Shown one piece after another: positions 37,407 to 46,927 of a stretch of DNA of 64,000 bases. The stretch spans positions 7,726,001 through 7,790,000 of the forward strand of contig NZ_CP029425.2 in the NCBI RefSeq assembly GCF_002278135.3, written 5' to 3'. The position numbers and the translations under genes are program-made. The notes under the pieces were generated by a model. That model had not been told where the DNA came from. It ran no database searches and was given only the letters and a program-made list of their open reading frames with translations. The stretch is from Bradyrhizobium ottawaense. GTDB lineage: Bacteria; Pseudomonadota; Alphaproteobacteria; Rhizobiales; Xanthobacteraceae. Positions within the stretch are counted from its first letter, which is position 1. Every line of letters begins with the position of its first letter.

Positions 37407-37988
37407 TCAGAAGGGTTCGTTCTTGAAGGCCGTGGTCGCCACCATCAGCCGTTTGTTGCTGCACCCGATATTGTAACCGAGGCCGGTGACGATGAGCGGC
37501 CACTGATAGAACAGCCGCACCACGACCACCTGGCCGGAGGTCCCGGCACTGTACTGCATGCCGGTCGGGTTGAAATTGCAGGAATCGCCGTAGTTCGTCA
37601 GGCTTAGCGCCCCGAAGGAGCTGGTGCTCACGACGTCGACGTAGAGTTTGCTGCAATCAAACAGTGCCGGGATCTGCGTGCACACATAGGCCTTGAACGT
37701 CGTCTGGTCGCACGCCATGACAACGTTGGGCGTGGTCTGACAAGCCGCCACCGAACCGCCCTGCGCTTGCGCCTGGCCGGTCAGAATCGCGCGCGCGGAA
37801 TTTTGCGAGATGGTCTCGAGCACCTGGCTCGCGAAGAACATGAGCGCCGTTTCGATGATGGCGAACAGCAGCCCGAAGAACATCGGCGCGACCAGGGCGA
37901 ACTCGACGGCCGCGGAACCGCGGCGGTTGCCGCAAAACCGGCCCAGCGCTTTCTGGAGTGTGAACCTCGTAGGTGCAGGCGATGGCAT
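37407..37988 (-). CDS. TadE-like minor pseudopilin (first of pair)
   Basis: 193 residues with the TadE N-terminal block GSAAVEFALVAPMFFGLLFAIIETALMFFASQVLE: small residues, the conserved Glu and a hydrophobic helix, then a periplasmic domain of ~140 residues containing five Cys (AACQTT, MACDQTT, YVCTQ, FDCSK, DSCNFN). It is translated directly ahead of the second TadE-like gene, so the two probably work together. No long VWA-containing TadG is present in the window. The cluster is 2 kb from the main Tad locus, on the opposite strand. Confidence 0.89.
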   Translation of the reverse strand: MPSPAPTRFTLQKALGRFCGNRRGSAAVEFALVAPMFFGLLFAIIETALMFFASQVLETISQNSARAILTGQAQAQGGSVAACQTTPNVVMACDQTTFKAYVCTQIPALFDCSKLYVDVVSTSSFGALSLTNYGDSCNFNPTGMQYSAGTSGQVVVVRLFYQWPLIVTGLGYNIGCSNKRLMVATTAFKNEPF

Positions 37989-38217
37989 CGCGTCAAATTC
38001 CCCAGCAACGGGCGATCAACTGTCCCGTTCAATAGCGGAAACTGATTGTTTAAGTGTTTCAGGCGATCCGCAGCCGGCGGACCGCGCCGTTAAGAATGCG
38101 CTAACCAGCAGCGCCCCGAGCCCACGGAAAGCGCGGCGGGCGCGCAGAGCCCTCTGGCTCGCATCTGCAAAGCGGTCTGGCAGGATACTGTCCGGGCAAA
38201 CCCGCCGATCGGTGCCG

Positions 38218-38715
38218 CTAGTTGGACTTGGGCGGACCGCCACCACCACCGCTGGCGCTGGCGCTCAGCGAGCCGGCCTGGCTCATCGTGTTGTTGAAGT
38301 AGGTGTCGCTGTCGCCGAGCGTCACGCGACGCTGGCAAAGCGGCACGCAGCTGTAGGACTCGCGCTCGATCCCGCGATAGACGGTGACGAGCCGGTCGCT
38401 CGGACCTTCGACCTGGATCTGGCGATCGACCAGAATCTCGCCGGCCCGGTCGAGCGCGATGAAATTGGTGGCACCATAGCCCTTGCCGGTCACGACGATC
38501 ATGCCGCCGGGCTGGAGCGTGACGTCGGCGATCAGGGGATTGCCGACCACGATGGTCGCCACCTTGCCGGGCAGCCGCACCAGCTTGGCCTGGTCGACAT
38601 TGACAGCGATGGTGTCGGCGGTGGGGTCGGCAAGGCCGGCAGCCGGCGATGCCAGCACCGCGGCCGCAACCAGAAGACAAACGCGCGCCCGACGGCGCAG
38701 CAATTCTTTACGCAT
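38218..38715 (-). CDS. Free-standing secretin N-domain protein (CpaC/RcpA N-terminal-like)
   Basis: 165 residues: a signal peptide (VCLLVAAAVLASPAAGLA) and one pilus-assembly N-terminal domain (NVDQAKLVRLPGKVATIVVGNPLIADVTLQPGGMIVVTGKGYGATNFIALDRAGEIL), the same domain that begins the secretin CpaC encoded 3.2 kb away. There is no secretin channel domain. After the domain comes SYSCVPLCQRRVTLGD with two Cys, then a Ser/Gly-rich tail. It precedes the TadE-like pair on the minus strand, across a 229-base gap. A periplasmic partner or accessory of the Tad secretin is likely; exact role unknown. Confidence 0.82.
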   Translation of the reverse strand: MRKELLRRRARVCLLVAAAVLASPAAGLADPTADTIAVNVDQAKLVRLPGKVATIVVGNPLIADVTLQPGGMIVVTGKGYGATNFIALDRAGEILVDRQIQVEGPSDRLVTVYRGIERESYSCVPLCQRRVTLGDSDTYFNNTMSQAGSLSASASGGGGGPPKSN

Positions 38716-38865
38716 ACTCTTACCCCCGGGACGTCACAAACCGGCAGAAGCGACTCGATAGAGCAGAGCCAGTGCCCGACCCGGCTAACCTGCCCTTAAT
38801 TCGTGAACGTTCCGCAAACTCGCCGACTATTGTTTGAACAGACTGGCGTTTTACCGCCTTCGAGG

Positions 38866-39693
38866 CTAGCGGCGGAATGGATAGGCGAACTGGCCCGCGA
38901 TCTCCTTCGGCATGGTCGCTTCGTCCTTGCCGTAATCCTGCGGCAGTTTACCCTCGGGCATACGGAAGGTGCCGAACAGAACGTCCCAGATCGGGAACGT
39001 GCCGGCAAAATTGGTGTCGCCGCCCTCCTCGAGCGAGGTGTGGTGCCAGCGGTGGAACACCGGCGTCGCCAACAAATATCTGAACGGCCCGAAGCTCCAG
39101 TTCAGGTTGGCGTGCACGAAGGCCGAATGGAAGGTCGTGAACGGGGCGAGCCAGACCATCGCGTTCGGGGAAATGCCGGCCATCAGCAGCACGACGTCGA
39201 CGCCGATGGTGCCGAGCACGAGATTGACGGGATGGAAGCGGGCCGCCGAAATCCAGCTTATCTCCTCCGAGGAGTGATGGATCGCGTGGTACTTCCAGAA
39301 CCCGCCGCCGTGGAACAGCCGGTGCAGCCAGTACAGCATGAAGTCGGACAGGACCAGGAACAATACGGCCTGGACCCAGAGCGGCATCAACGACAGCGGG
39401 CCGTGGCCATTGTCGTAGAAGGCGATGAGTTCGTCGGCGTCGTGGATGTTGAAGACGAGGCTCGCGCCGACGATCAGAAGTCCGATCCGCATCGTGCGGG
39501 CGAACACCGGAACGAAGAACCAGTAGCAGATGTCGGTGACGATCTCGCGCTTGCGCCACCACGGCGCGCCGGCATTGCAGGCCCAGAAATGCTCGAGCAC
39601 GGTGAAGACCGCCGCGAGTGCGAAGGTGACGGGGATCACCTTGACGATGGTCTCGCCGAGCATCAGGGCGACTTGCATGGGCAGGCTCGACAT
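38866..39693 (-). CDS. Sterol desaturase / fatty acid hydroxylase family protein
   Basis: 275-residue polytopic membrane enzyme of the di-iron hydroxylase superfamily. The three His clusters are visible: HRLFH (in MLYWLHRLFHGG), HAIHH and HRWHH. About four membrane helices flank them. It probably hydroxylates or desaturates a lipid such as a carotenoid, hopanoid or fatty acid; the substrate cannot be told. I start at ATG 39693 (MSSLPMQVALMLGE) with an AGAGAGG site upstream; the frame is open to 39852 but without family residues. It is divergent from the Flp pilin gene and seems unrelated to it. Confidence 0.88.
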   Translation of the reverse strand: MSSLPMQVALMLGETIVKVIPVTFALAAVFTVLEHFWACNAGAPWWRKREIVTDICYWFFVPVFARTMRIGLLIVGASLVFNIHDADELIAFYDNGHGPLSLMPLWVQAVLFLVLSDFMLYWLHRLFHGGGFWKYHAIHHSSEEISWISAARFHPVNLVLGTIGVDVVLLMAGISPNAMVWLAPFTTFHSAFVHANLNWSFGPFRYLLATPVFHRWHHTSLEEGGDTNFAGTFPIWDVLFGTFRMPEGKLPQDYGKDEATMPKEIAGQFAYPFRR

Positions 39694-39962
39694 CGTCGCC
39701 TCTCTTGCGAATTCCAGCTCAGTTACGCCTACGCCGCTAAATTTAAGGGAGCGTGAAGCCGGTGCTGCGCCGACGGTACATCTGGAACCGGAACGAATTA
39801 CAGGCGCCGCCTTAAGACGAAATTCACTCTGGGCCAAAGCATCGCGCCGCAAGCGGGTTTGCCCGATCGAATTAACTCTACCGAAAGAGCTCGGCTCTCA
39901 TGGTCATCGGGTCAAAGACGGCGCCGAACGAGGCGATCCCCACCCCAGATGGAGTTATGTTC

Positions 39963-40127
39963 ATGAAGAACTTGATTGCACGTTTCGCGAAGGATGAATC
40001 CGGCGCCACCGCCATCGAATACGGTCTGATCGCCGCCGGCATCGCGCTGGCCATCATCACCGTCGTCAACAACCTCGGCACCACGCTGAACGCCAAGTTC
40101 ACCTCGATCAGCAGCTCGCTGAAGTAA
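39963..40127 (+). CDS. Flp family type IVb pilin
   Basis: Major structural subunit of the Tad (tight-adherence) pilus, 54 residues. A short positively charged leader MKNLIARFAKDESG is followed by ATAIEYGLIAAGIALAIITVV, the Flp motif with the Glu-Tyr pair required for processing by the CpaA peptidase after the Gly. The ATG at 39963 has GGAG eight bases upstream; an ATG two codons earlier is too close to it. First gene of the plus-strand Tad locus, with its own terminator, so it can be expressed far above the assembly genes. Confidence 0.95.
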   Translation: MKNLIARFAKDESGATAIEYGLIAAGIALAIITVVNNLGTTLNAKFTSISSSLK

Positions 40128-40147
40128 GCGACCGACGAACGACGGCA

Positions 40148-40178
40148 AAAGCCCCGGATCTCCGGGGCCTTTGTTTTT
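40148..40178 (+). terminator. Terminator after the Flp pilin gene
   Basis: Stem GCCCCGG / CCGGGGC with a four-base loop, then cctttgttttt, 23 bases after the pilin stop. It probably lets only part of transcription continue into cpaA and onward. Confidence 0.75.
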
Positions 40179-40198
40179 CCGAAGACGGCGAGTTTCCA

Positions 40199-40345
40199 GT
40201 GGCGTTGCGTAAGTACAGAACCGATGCCGCGATCGCGGCAAACGAGACGGCGGCGGCTCAGGCCGGCTCGCCGGTCTATTGGGTCTGCCTTGCGCTGCTG
40301 CTTGCGACGGCCGCGCTCGCCGTGCGCATTGCCAGCCTCTGGTAA
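40199..40345 (+). CDS. Possible small single-span membrane protein between Flp pilin and cpaA
   Basis: A GTG-started frame of 48 residues (MALRKYRTDAAIAANETAAA...) with a hydrophilic N-terminus and one membrane helix near the C-terminus, SPVYWVCLALLLATAALAVRI. It is well placed between the pilin terminator and the peptidase gene. There is no strong ribosome-binding site and I do not recognise a family. A conserved reading frame in other Bradyrhizobium Tad loci would be needed to accept it. Confidence 0.35.
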   Translation: MALRKYRTDAAIAANETAAAQAGSPVYWVCLALLLATAALAVRIASLW

Positions 40346-40468
40346 CGACGCGTTCCGCGGTTTCAGCCGCGTGGGTCGCTTGCTGCCGTTGTCGGTTTGT
40401 TTAGCACTGCCGGCTAGCATCGCCCGACGCCCAATTCCCGCGGCAAACCCAGGCCTCAAGACGCAGCC

Positions 40469-40993
40469 ATGATCCTCGACCTTGCGCGCCTTCTGCTCTT
40501 TCCGGCCCTGATGGCGTTTGCAGCCGCGAGCGATCTCTTCACGATGACGATCTCGAACCGCGTGTCGCTGGCGCTGGTCGCTGGCTTCTTCGCACTTGCC
40601 CTCGCCGGTGGCATGGCACCTTACGAGATGCTCAGTCATGTCGGCGCCGGCGCGCTTCTTTTGGTCATCGCCTTCACCTGTTTTGCGATGGGCTGGGTCG
40701 GCGGCGGCGACGCCAAGGTCGCGGCCTCCGTCGCACTCTGGTTCGGCTTCGCACAACTGATGAACTTCCTGCTCTACGCCTCGCTGTTCGGCGGGGCGCT
40801 GACGCTGCTCCTGCTCCAGTTCCGGCAATGGCCGCTGCCCTACGGGCTGGCGGGCCAGGCCTGGCTCGCCCGGCTGCATGCCAAGGAGAGCGGCATCCCC
40901 TACGGCATCGCGCTCGCACTGAGTGCGCTGATGGTCTACCCGGAGACCGAATGGGTGAAGGCGATTGATCTCGCTCACCTCGCGCTGCGCTGA
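40469..40993 (+). CDS. cpaA: Prepilin peptidase CpaA
   Basis: 174-residue aspartic membrane peptidase (TadV/CpaA type, lacking the methylase domain) that cleaves the Flp leader and the TadE-like pseudopilins. The two catalytic aspartates are in AASDLFTMTISN near residue 23 and MGWVGGGDAK (GGGD) near residue 80. There are about six hydrophobic segments. The length matches the family. It is followed by cpaB after 128 bases. Confidence 0.93.
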   Translation: MILDLARLLLFPALMAFAAASDLFTMTISNRVSLALVAGFFALALAGGMAPYEMLSHVGAGALLLVIAFTCFAMGWVGGGDAKVAASVALWFGFAQLMNFLLYASLFGGALTLLLLQFRQWPLPYGLAGQAWLARLHAKESGIPYGIALALSALMVYPETEWVKAIDLAHLALR

Positions 40994-41121
40994 ACGCACC
41001 GGGTAAACCCGGCGTTAAGGCGATTTAGATACGCCTCATTAACCATGCTTTGACGAATAGCTGGTCAACTGCCGATTACGGCGGCGTCAGCGTCGCGGCG
41101 TTTTGTTGGAAAGTGAAGCGT

Positions 41122-41919
41122 ATGAATAGGGCACGCATTGTCGTCCTGGCGGTCGCCATCTGCGCCGGCGGTGTCGCCGCGTACCTGGCGAGCGGCTCGG
41201 ACAATTCTGCGCCGCCTCCGGCGCCGGTCGCGCAGCTTCCGACCGTCGACGTCCTCGTGGCCAAGAACGACATCGGCCTCGGCCAGACCGTGAAGCCGGA
41301 AGATCTGCAATGGCAGACCTGGCCGGCCGCGACCGCCAGCGCCACCTTCATCCGCCGCAACGAGCGTCCCGAGGGCGTGACCCAGGTGACCGGTTCGATC
41401 GCGCGCGCCCCCTTCATTCAGGGTGAGCCGATCCGCGACCAGAAGCTGGTCAAGGCCGAGGGCTCCGGATTCATGGCGGCCATCCTGCCCAGCGGCATGC
41501 GGGCCATCTCGACCGAAATCTCGCCGGAGACCGGCGCAGGCGGCTTCATCCTGCCCAATGACCGCGTCGACGTCCTGCTCACGCGCCGCCTCAAGAACCC
41601 GGACCAGGCCTCCGGGGGCCAGGACGTCGTCACGTCCGAGATCATCCTGGTCAATGTGCGCGTCCTCGCCATCGACCAGGCCCCGAAGGAGAAGGACGGC
41701 CAGAACGCCGTGGTCGGCAAGACCGTGACCCTGGAACTCACTTCCGCACAGACCCAGGCGCTTTCTTCGGCCCGTCAGGCCGGAACGCTCTCGCTGGCGC
41801 TGCGCAGCATTGCCGACGTCAAGATGAGCGAGATCACGCTCGACGAATCCGCCCAGAAGCGCGACGGCGTCTCGATCATTCGCTACGGCATTCCGAGCTC
41901 GACGGCGAAAGCACGATGA
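41122..41919 (+). CDS. cpaB: Flp pilus assembly protein CpaB
   Basis: 265-residue periplasmic protein anchored by an N-terminal helix (RIVVLAVAICAGGVAAYLASG). It carries an SAF domain (LPTVDVLVAKNDIGLGQTVKPEDLQWQTWP) and the RcpC/CpaB domain following (MRAISTEISPETGAGGFILPNDRVDVLLTRRL). RcpC-type proteins sit with the secretin in the outer-membrane part of the Tad machine. Start ATG 41122, preceded by GTGAAG; the open frame to 41050 has no conserved residues. Its end overlaps or nearly touches the cpaC start. Confidence 0.92.
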   Translation: MNRARIVVLAVAICAGGVAAYLASGSDNSAPPPAPVAQLPTVDVLVAKNDIGLGQTVKPEDLQWQTWPAATASATFIRRNERPEGVTQVTGSIARAPFIQGEPIRDQKLVKAEGSGFMAAILPSGMRAISTEISPETGAGGFILPNDRVDVLLTRRLKNPDQASGGQDVVTSEIILVNVRVLAIDQAPKEKDGQNAVVGKTVTLELTSAQTQALSSARQAGTLSLALRSIADVKMSEITLDESAQKRDGVSIIRYGIPSSTAKAR

Positions 41920-41930
41920 GGACAGGCGAC

Positions 41931-43406
41931 ATGAAATGCAGGGCAGATATAGCGACGATGCGAACCTCATTGGTCCGCGCCCTGTCGTTCTCGGCCGCCT
42001 TCGCGCTGGCATTCAACCCGGTGCTGACCCCCGTGGTCGCCGCCGACTATCGCCCCGGCGCGCCGGCCGCTGCCGACGGTCAGATGAACGCCCGCTTCCT
42101 CTCGCTCGGCATCGGCAAGTCCGTGGTGATCGACCTTCCGCGCGACATCAAGGACGTGCTGGTCGCTGACCCCAAGATCGCCAATGCGGTGGTCCGCTCG
42201 GCGCAGCGCGCCTACATCATCGGCGCCGCGCTCGGCCAGACCAACATCGTGTTCTTCGATTCTGCAGGCCAGCAGATCGCGGCCTATGACATCGCCGTCA
42301 AGCGCGACCTCAACGGTGTGCGGGCGGCGCTGAAGCAGGTCCTGCCGCATTCAGACATCCAGATCGACGGACTCGGCGACGGCATCGTCCTGACCGGCAC
42401 GGCGGCGAACCCGATGGAAGCGCAGCAGGCCAACGACCTCGCCGCGCGCCTGGCCGGCGGCGCCGACAAGGTGGTGAACTCGATCGTGGTCCGCGGCCGC
42501 GACCAGGTCATGCTCAAGGTGACGGTGGCCGAAGTCCAGCGCAACATCGTCAAGCAGCTCGGCATCGACCTGACCGCGAACCTCAACTACGGCACGTCGG
42601 TGGTGAGCTTCTCCAACTCGAATCCGTTCACCGCTCTCGGCCACAACCTCGTGGACGGCAACAATCTGACCACGAAGTTCGGCGCGGCGCCGTCGGTGCA
42701 GGCCACCCTGCGCGCGATGGAAACCGCTGGCGTGATCCGCACGCTGGCCGAACCGAACCTGACCGCGATCTCCGGTGAATCGGCAACGTTCATCGCCGGC
42801 GGCGAATTCCCGGTGCCGGCGGGCTATGCGTGCGATCCCACCACGCATGTCTGTACCACCCAGATCAGCTTCAAGAAGTTCGGCATCTCGCTCAACTTCA
42901 CCCCCGTGGTGCTGAGCGAAGGCAAGATCAGCCTGCGGGTGATGACCGAGGTCTCGGAGCTGTCGAACGAGAATGCGATCACGCTGTCGCAGGCCGTGAC
43001 CTCGACGTCGGTGAACTCGGTGACGGTGCCCTCGATCAGGACCCGCCGTGCCGAGACCTCGCTGGAAATTCCCTCCGGCGGCGCGATGGCGATGGCCGGC
43101 CTGATCCAGCAGCAGACCAAGCAGGCAGTCAGCGGATTGCCGGGACTGATGCAGCTCCCGGTCCTCGGCACGCTGTTCCGCAGCCGCGACTTCGTCAACA
43201 ACGCGACCGAGCTGGTCGTGATCGTGACGCCCTACGTCGTTCGCGCGGTGGCGCCAAAGGACCTGTCGCGGCCGGATGACGGCTTCGCCCCGCCTGCGGA
43301 TCCACAGGCCCAGCTGCTCGGCAATATCAACCGCATCTACGGCGTGCCCGGCCGGACCGAGCCGGCCAAGAACTACCGCGGCACCTACGGCTTCATCACC
43401 GACTGA
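41931..43406 (+). CDS. cpaC: Tad pilus secretin CpaC
   Basis: 491-residue outer-membrane secretin ring of the Tad pilus. After a signal peptide (ALSFSAAFALAFNPVLTPVVA) comes the pilus-assembly N-terminal domain (LSLGIGKSVVIDLPRDIKDVLVADPKIANAVVRSAQRAYIIG), a BON domain, then the secretin domain (ISFKKFGISLNFTPVVLSEGKISLRVMTEVSELS ... VPSIRTRRAETSLEIPSGGAMAMAGLI). Two Cys flank a small loop CDPTTHVC. I start at 41931, nine bases after an AGGA; an ATG at 41916 that overlaps the cpaB stop by four bases is equally possible. Confidence 0.94.
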   Translation: MKCRADIATMRTSLVRALSFSAAFALAFNPVLTPVVAADYRPGAPAAADGQMNARFLSLGIGKSVVIDLPRDIKDVLVADPKIANAVVRSAQRAYIIGAALGQTNIVFFDSAGQQIAAYDIAVKRDLNGVRAALKQVLPHSDIQIDGLGDGIVLTGTAANPMEAQQANDLAARLAGGADKVVNSIVVRGRDQVMLKVTVAEVQRNIVKQLGIDLTANLNYGTSVVSFSNSNPFTALGHNLVDGNNLTTKFGAAPSVQATLRAMETAGVIRTLAEPNLTAISGESATFIAGGEFPVPAGYACDPTTHVCTTQISFKKFGISLNFTPVVLSEGKISLRVMTEVSELSNENAITLSQAVTSTSVNSVTVPSIRTRRAETSLEIPSGGAMAMAGLIQQQTKQAVSGLPGLMQLPVLGTLFRSRDFVNNATELVVIVTPYVVRAVAPKDLSRPDDGFAPPADPQAQLLGNINRIYGVPGRTEPAKNYRGTYGFITD

Positions 43407-43426
43407 GGCGGAACGGGGACTTCACG

Positions 43427-44161
43427 ATGATCACAAGACCACCCCAGCTTCGCAAACGCGCCATCCGTCTCGGTGGCGCGCTCATCGGCATGGCGCTCGC
43501 GCTCGGCGGGTGCCAGCATGACGAAGCCGTCACGGCCTCCATTCCCGACGACTACAAGCAGCGCCATCCGATCGCGATCGAGGAGCAAAATCGTTCGATC
43601 GTCGTCTTCGTCGGCCATGCCCGCGGCGGATTGACCGCCGCCCAGCGCGCGGACGTGATGGGTGTCGCATCGGCATGGTTGCACGAAGGCACGGGCGCCA
43701 TCCGTATCGACGTGCCGTCCGGCACGCCCAATGCGCGTCCGGTCGCGGACACGATGCGTGAAATCCAGGCGATGCTGGCGGGAGCAGGCGTTCCGCCGCG
43801 CGGCGTCAATGTTCGGCCCTACCAGCCGGAAGACAAGCGCTTCCTGCCGCCGATCCGGCTCACTTATTCCAAGATCGCCGCGGTCGCGGGTCCCTGCGGC
43901 CTGTGGCCGGAAGACGTCGGCCCTTCGATGAAGAACAAGAGGTGGTTCGAGAACAAGGACTACTACAATTACGGCTGCGCCTATCAGCGCAACCTCGCGG
44001 CGATGGTCGACAATCCGTCGGACCTCGAGCAGCCGCGGCCTGAAACTCCGTCCTACACGCCGCGGCGCATCACCGCTCTCGAGAAGTATCGCAAGGGTGT
44101 CACGACGACGACCACCTATCCCGAGGCCGACAAGGCCAAACTCAGCGACACCGGCAAATGA
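43427..44161 (+). CDS. cpaD: CpaD family pilus lipoprotein
   Basis: 244-residue outer-membrane lipoprotein of the Tad secretion apparatus. Lipobox is ALGGC with the lipidated Cys near residue 29. The family region runs DDYKQRHPIAIEEQNRSIVVFVG...GLTAAQRADVMGVASAW and later PCGLWPEDVGPSMKNKRWFENKDYYNYGCAYQRNLAAMVDNPSDLEQPRPE, the strongly conserved CpaD C-terminal block. CpaD-type proteins help place the secretin in the outer membrane. The end overlaps the cpaE start by four bases. Confidence 0.94.
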   Translation: MITRPPQLRKRAIRLGGALIGMALALGGCQHDEAVTASIPDDYKQRHPIAIEEQNRSIVVFVGHARGGLTAAQRADVMGVASAWLHEGTGAIRIDVPSGTPNARPVADTMREIQAMLAGAGVPPRGVNVRPYQPEDKRFLPPIRLTYSKIAAVAGPCGLWPEDVGPSMKNKRWFENKDYYNYGCAYQRNLAAMVDNPSDLEQPRPETPSYTPRRITALEKYRKGVTTTTTYPEADKAKLSDTGK

Positions 44162-45426
44162 TCAGCTACGCTCGCCAGATACACGAAGAGCAGCCGGACG
44201 CAGCTCCTCCGCCAGTCGAGGAGCATATTGCGCCCGCGCCGCGCGTCTCGGTCCAGGCCTTCTGCGAGACCGTGGAGACTGCTGCTGCGGTCCAGTCGGC
44301 CGGCGAAGACCGCCGTCTCGGCAAGGCCCATCTGAAGATCCAGATGGGGGGCATGGCCGCTGCAACCGAGGCCTACCGCTCGGCCCCGACGCCGAACGTC
44401 ATCGTGCTCGAAAGCGACGGACGCAACGACCTGCTGGGCGGGCTCGACCAGCTCGCCACCGTCTGCGACGCCGGCACCCGCGTGGTCGTGATCGGCCGCA
44501 TCAACGACGTCACACTCTACCGTGAGCTGGTGCGACGCGGTGTCAGCGACTACGTGCTCGCGCCGGTCGGCGCGATCGATGTCGTGCGCTCGATCTGCAA
44601 CCTGTTTTCCGCACCGGAAGCCAAGGCGGTCGGCCGCATCATCGCCGTGGTCGGCGCCAAGGGCGGCGTCGGGGCTTCCACCATCTCCCATAATATCGCC
44701 TGGGCGATCGCGCGCGACCTCGCCATGGACGCCGTCGTCGCCGATCTCGACCTCGCCTTCGGCACCGCCGGGCTCGACTACAACCAGGACCCGCCGCAGG
44801 GCATTGCCGACGCCGTGTTCTCGCCCGATCGCGTCGACACCGCCTTCATCGACCGCCTGCTGTCGAAATGCACCGACCATCTCAGCCTGCTGGCGGCGCC
44901 GGCGACGCTCGACCGGGTCTATGATTTCGGCACCGACGCCTTCGACGCCGTGTTCGACACCCTGCGCTCCACCATGCCCTGCATCGTGCTCGACATACCG
45001 CATCAATGGTCGGGCTGGACCAAGCGCGCCCTGATCGGAGCGGACGACATCCTGATCGTGGCCGCGCCCGACCTCGCCAATTTGCGCAATACCAAGAACC
45101 TGTTCGATCTGTTGAAGGCCGCGCGCCCCAACGACCGGCCACCGCTCTACTGCCTGAACCAGGTCGGCGTGCCGAAACGCCCCGAAATCGCCGCCGCGGA
45201 GTTCGCCAAGGCGATCGAGAGCCAGCCGATCGTCTCGATCCCGTTCGAGCCGCAGATCTTCGGCTCGGCCGCCAACAACGGCCAGATGATCGCGGAGATC
45301 TCCGCCAACCACAAGTCGATCGAGATGTTCCTTCAGATCGCCCAGCGCCTGACCGGCCGAAGCGAGACCAAGAAGCAAAAGTCGTCCCTGCTTTCACCCC
45401 TGATTGACAAGTTGCGGGGAAAATAA
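44158..45426 (+). CDS. cpaE: CpaE/TadZ pilus localisation ATPase
   Basis: 422 residues. The N-terminal ~150 residues form a receiver-like domain without the full phosphorylation set, and the rest is a MinD/ParA-type ATPase: deviant Walker A VVGAKGGVGASTISHN, then ADLDLAFGTAGLDYNQDP and VLDIPHQW. TadZ/CpaE proteins mark the cell-pole site where Tad pili assemble. It overlaps cpaD by four bases and is followed by cpaF after 21 bases. Confidence 0.94.
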   Translation: MISYARQIHEEQPDAAPPPVEEHIAPAPRVSVQAFCETVETAAAVQSAGEDRRLGKAHLKIQMGGMAAATEAYRSAPTPNVIVLESDGRNDLLGGLDQLATVCDAGTRVVVIGRINDVTLYRELVRRGVSDYVLAPVGAIDVVRSICNLFSAPEAKAVGRIIAVVGAKGGVGASTISHNIAWAIARDLAMDAVVADLDLAFGTAGLDYNQDPPQGIADAVFSPDRVDTAFIDRLLSKCTDHLSLLAAPATLDRVYDFGTDAFDAVFDTLRSTMPCIVLDIPHQWSGWTKRALIGADDILIVAAPDLANLRNTKNLFDLLKAARPNDRPPLYCLNQVGVPKRPEIAAAEFAKAIESQPIVSIPFEPQIFGSAANNGQMIAEISANHKSIEMFLQIAQRLTGRSETKKQKSSLLSPLIDKLRGK

Positions 45427-45447
45427 GCCGCCGCATGGAGTTGTTAA

Positions 45448-46917
45448 GTGTTCGGTAAGCGTAGCGGAACAGACACCGACCTTCGGGCGCCCAAGCCCGG
45501 CGCCGTGTCGCCCGAGCCTGCCCAGGCTCCGGCGCCGACGGTGTCGCGCGCCCCGCCTCCGCCGGCCGTCGCCTCGCCGCCGCTTGCGCCTGCCAAGGCG
45601 CCGCCGCCTCCGGCCATGGAGAGCCGGCGGTCGGACAATTATTACGAGGTCAAGGCGACCATCTTCGGCGCGCTGATCGAGGCAATCGACCTCGCCCAGC
45701 TCGCCAAGCTCGATTCGGAGTCCGCGCGCGAGGAAATCCGCGACATCGTCAACGAGATCATCGCGATCAAGAACATCGTGATGTCGATCGCCGAGCAGGA
45801 GGAACTGCTCGACGACATCTGCAACGACGTTCTCGGCTACGGCCCGCTCGAGCCACTGCTGTCGCGCGACGACATCGCCGACATCATGGTCAATGGCGCC
45901 AACACCGTCTACATCGAAGTCGCCGGCAAAATCCAGCGCACGGGAATCCGCTTCCGCGACAACCAGCAGCTCCTCAACATCTGCCAGCGCATCGTCAGCC
46001 AGGTCGGCCGGCGCGTCGACGAATCCTCGCCGATCTGCGACGCGCGCCTTGCCGACGGCTCCCGCGTCAACGCCATCGTGCCGCCGCTGTCGATCGACGG
46101 CCCCACGCTCACCATCCGCAAATTCAAGAAGGACAAGCTGACGCTCGATCAACTGGTCAAGTTCGGCGCGATCTCGCCGGAAGGCGCCGAAATCCTCCAG
46201 ATCATCGGTCGCGTCCGCTGCAACGTGCTGATCTCCGGCGGCACCGGCTCCGGCAAGACCACGCTGCTCAACTGCCTGACCAACTATATCGAGCATGACG
46301 AGCGCGTCATCACCTGCGAGGACGCCGCCGAGCTCCAGCTCCAGCAGCCTCACGTGGTGCGGCTGGAAACCCGACCGCCCAACATCGAAGGCGAAGGCCA
46401 GATCACCATGCGCGAGCTGGTGCGCAACTGCCTGCGTATGCGCCCCGAGCGCATCATCGTCGGCGAGGTCCGCGGACCCGAGGCGTTCGACCTGCTCCAG
46501 GCCATGAACACCGGCCATGACGGATCGATGGGCACGCTGCACGCCAACAACCCGCGCGAAGCCCTGTCGCGCTGCGAATCCATGATCACGATGGGAGGCT
46601 TCTCGCTTCCCTCACGCACCATCCGCGAGATGATCTGCGCCTCCATCGACGTCATCGTCCAGGCTGCGCGCCTGCGCGACGGCTCGCGCCGCATCACCCA
46701 CATCACCGAGGTGATGGGCATGGAAGGCGACACCATCATCACCCAGGACATCTTCCTCTACGACATGATCGGCGAGGACGCCAACGGCAAGATCATCGGC
46801 CGGCACCGCTCGACCGGCATCGGCCGTCCGAAATTCTGGGAACGCGCCCGCTATTACGGCGACGAGAAGCGCCTTGCCGCTGCGCTGGACGCGGCGGAAG
46901 TCGCGCCGAAGACGTGA
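45448..46917 (+). CDS. cpaF: CpaF/TadA pilus assembly ATPase
   Basis: 489-residue hexameric secretion ATPase that powers Tad pilus extension. A Pro/Ala-rich N-terminus (residues ~10-55) precedes the conserved domain. Motifs: [18 protein letters not shown], Walker [17 protein letters not shown], Asp-box [11 protein letters not shown], Walker [40 protein letters not shown]. The start codon is GTG at 45448 with a GGAG about eight bases upstream. Followed by tadB after 10 bases. Confidence 0.96.
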   Translation: MFGKRSGTDTDLRAPKPGAVSPEPAQAPAPTVSRAPPPPAVASPPLAPAKAPPPPAMESRRSDNYYEVKATIFGALIEAIDLAQLAKLDSESAREEIRDIVNEIIAIKNIVMSIAEQEELLDDICNDVLGYGPLEPLLSRDDIADIMVNGANTVYIEVAGKIQRTGIRFRDNQQLLNICQRIVSQVGRRVDESSPICDARLADGSRVNAIVPPLSIDGPTLTIRKFKKDKLTLDQLVKFGAISPEGAEILQIIGRVRCNVLISGGTGSGKTTLLNCLTNYIEHDERVITCEDAAELQLQQPHVVRLETRPPNIEGEGQITMRELVRNCLRMRPERIIVGEVRGPEAFDLLQAMNTGHDGSMGTLHANNPREALSRCESMITMGGFSLPSRTIREMICASIDVIVQAARLRDGSRRITHITEVMGMEGDTIITQDIFLYDMIGEDANGKIIGRHRSTGIGRPKFWERARYYGDEKRLAAALDAAEVAPKT

Positions 46918-46927
46918 GCAGTTCAGC

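Noticed and set aside
39829..39845. A GG-N10-GC spacing ahead of the Flp pilin gene as a sigma-54 promoter
   Set aside because: Outside the two dinucleotides the sequence does not match TGGCACR-N4-TTGC, so the match is not credible.
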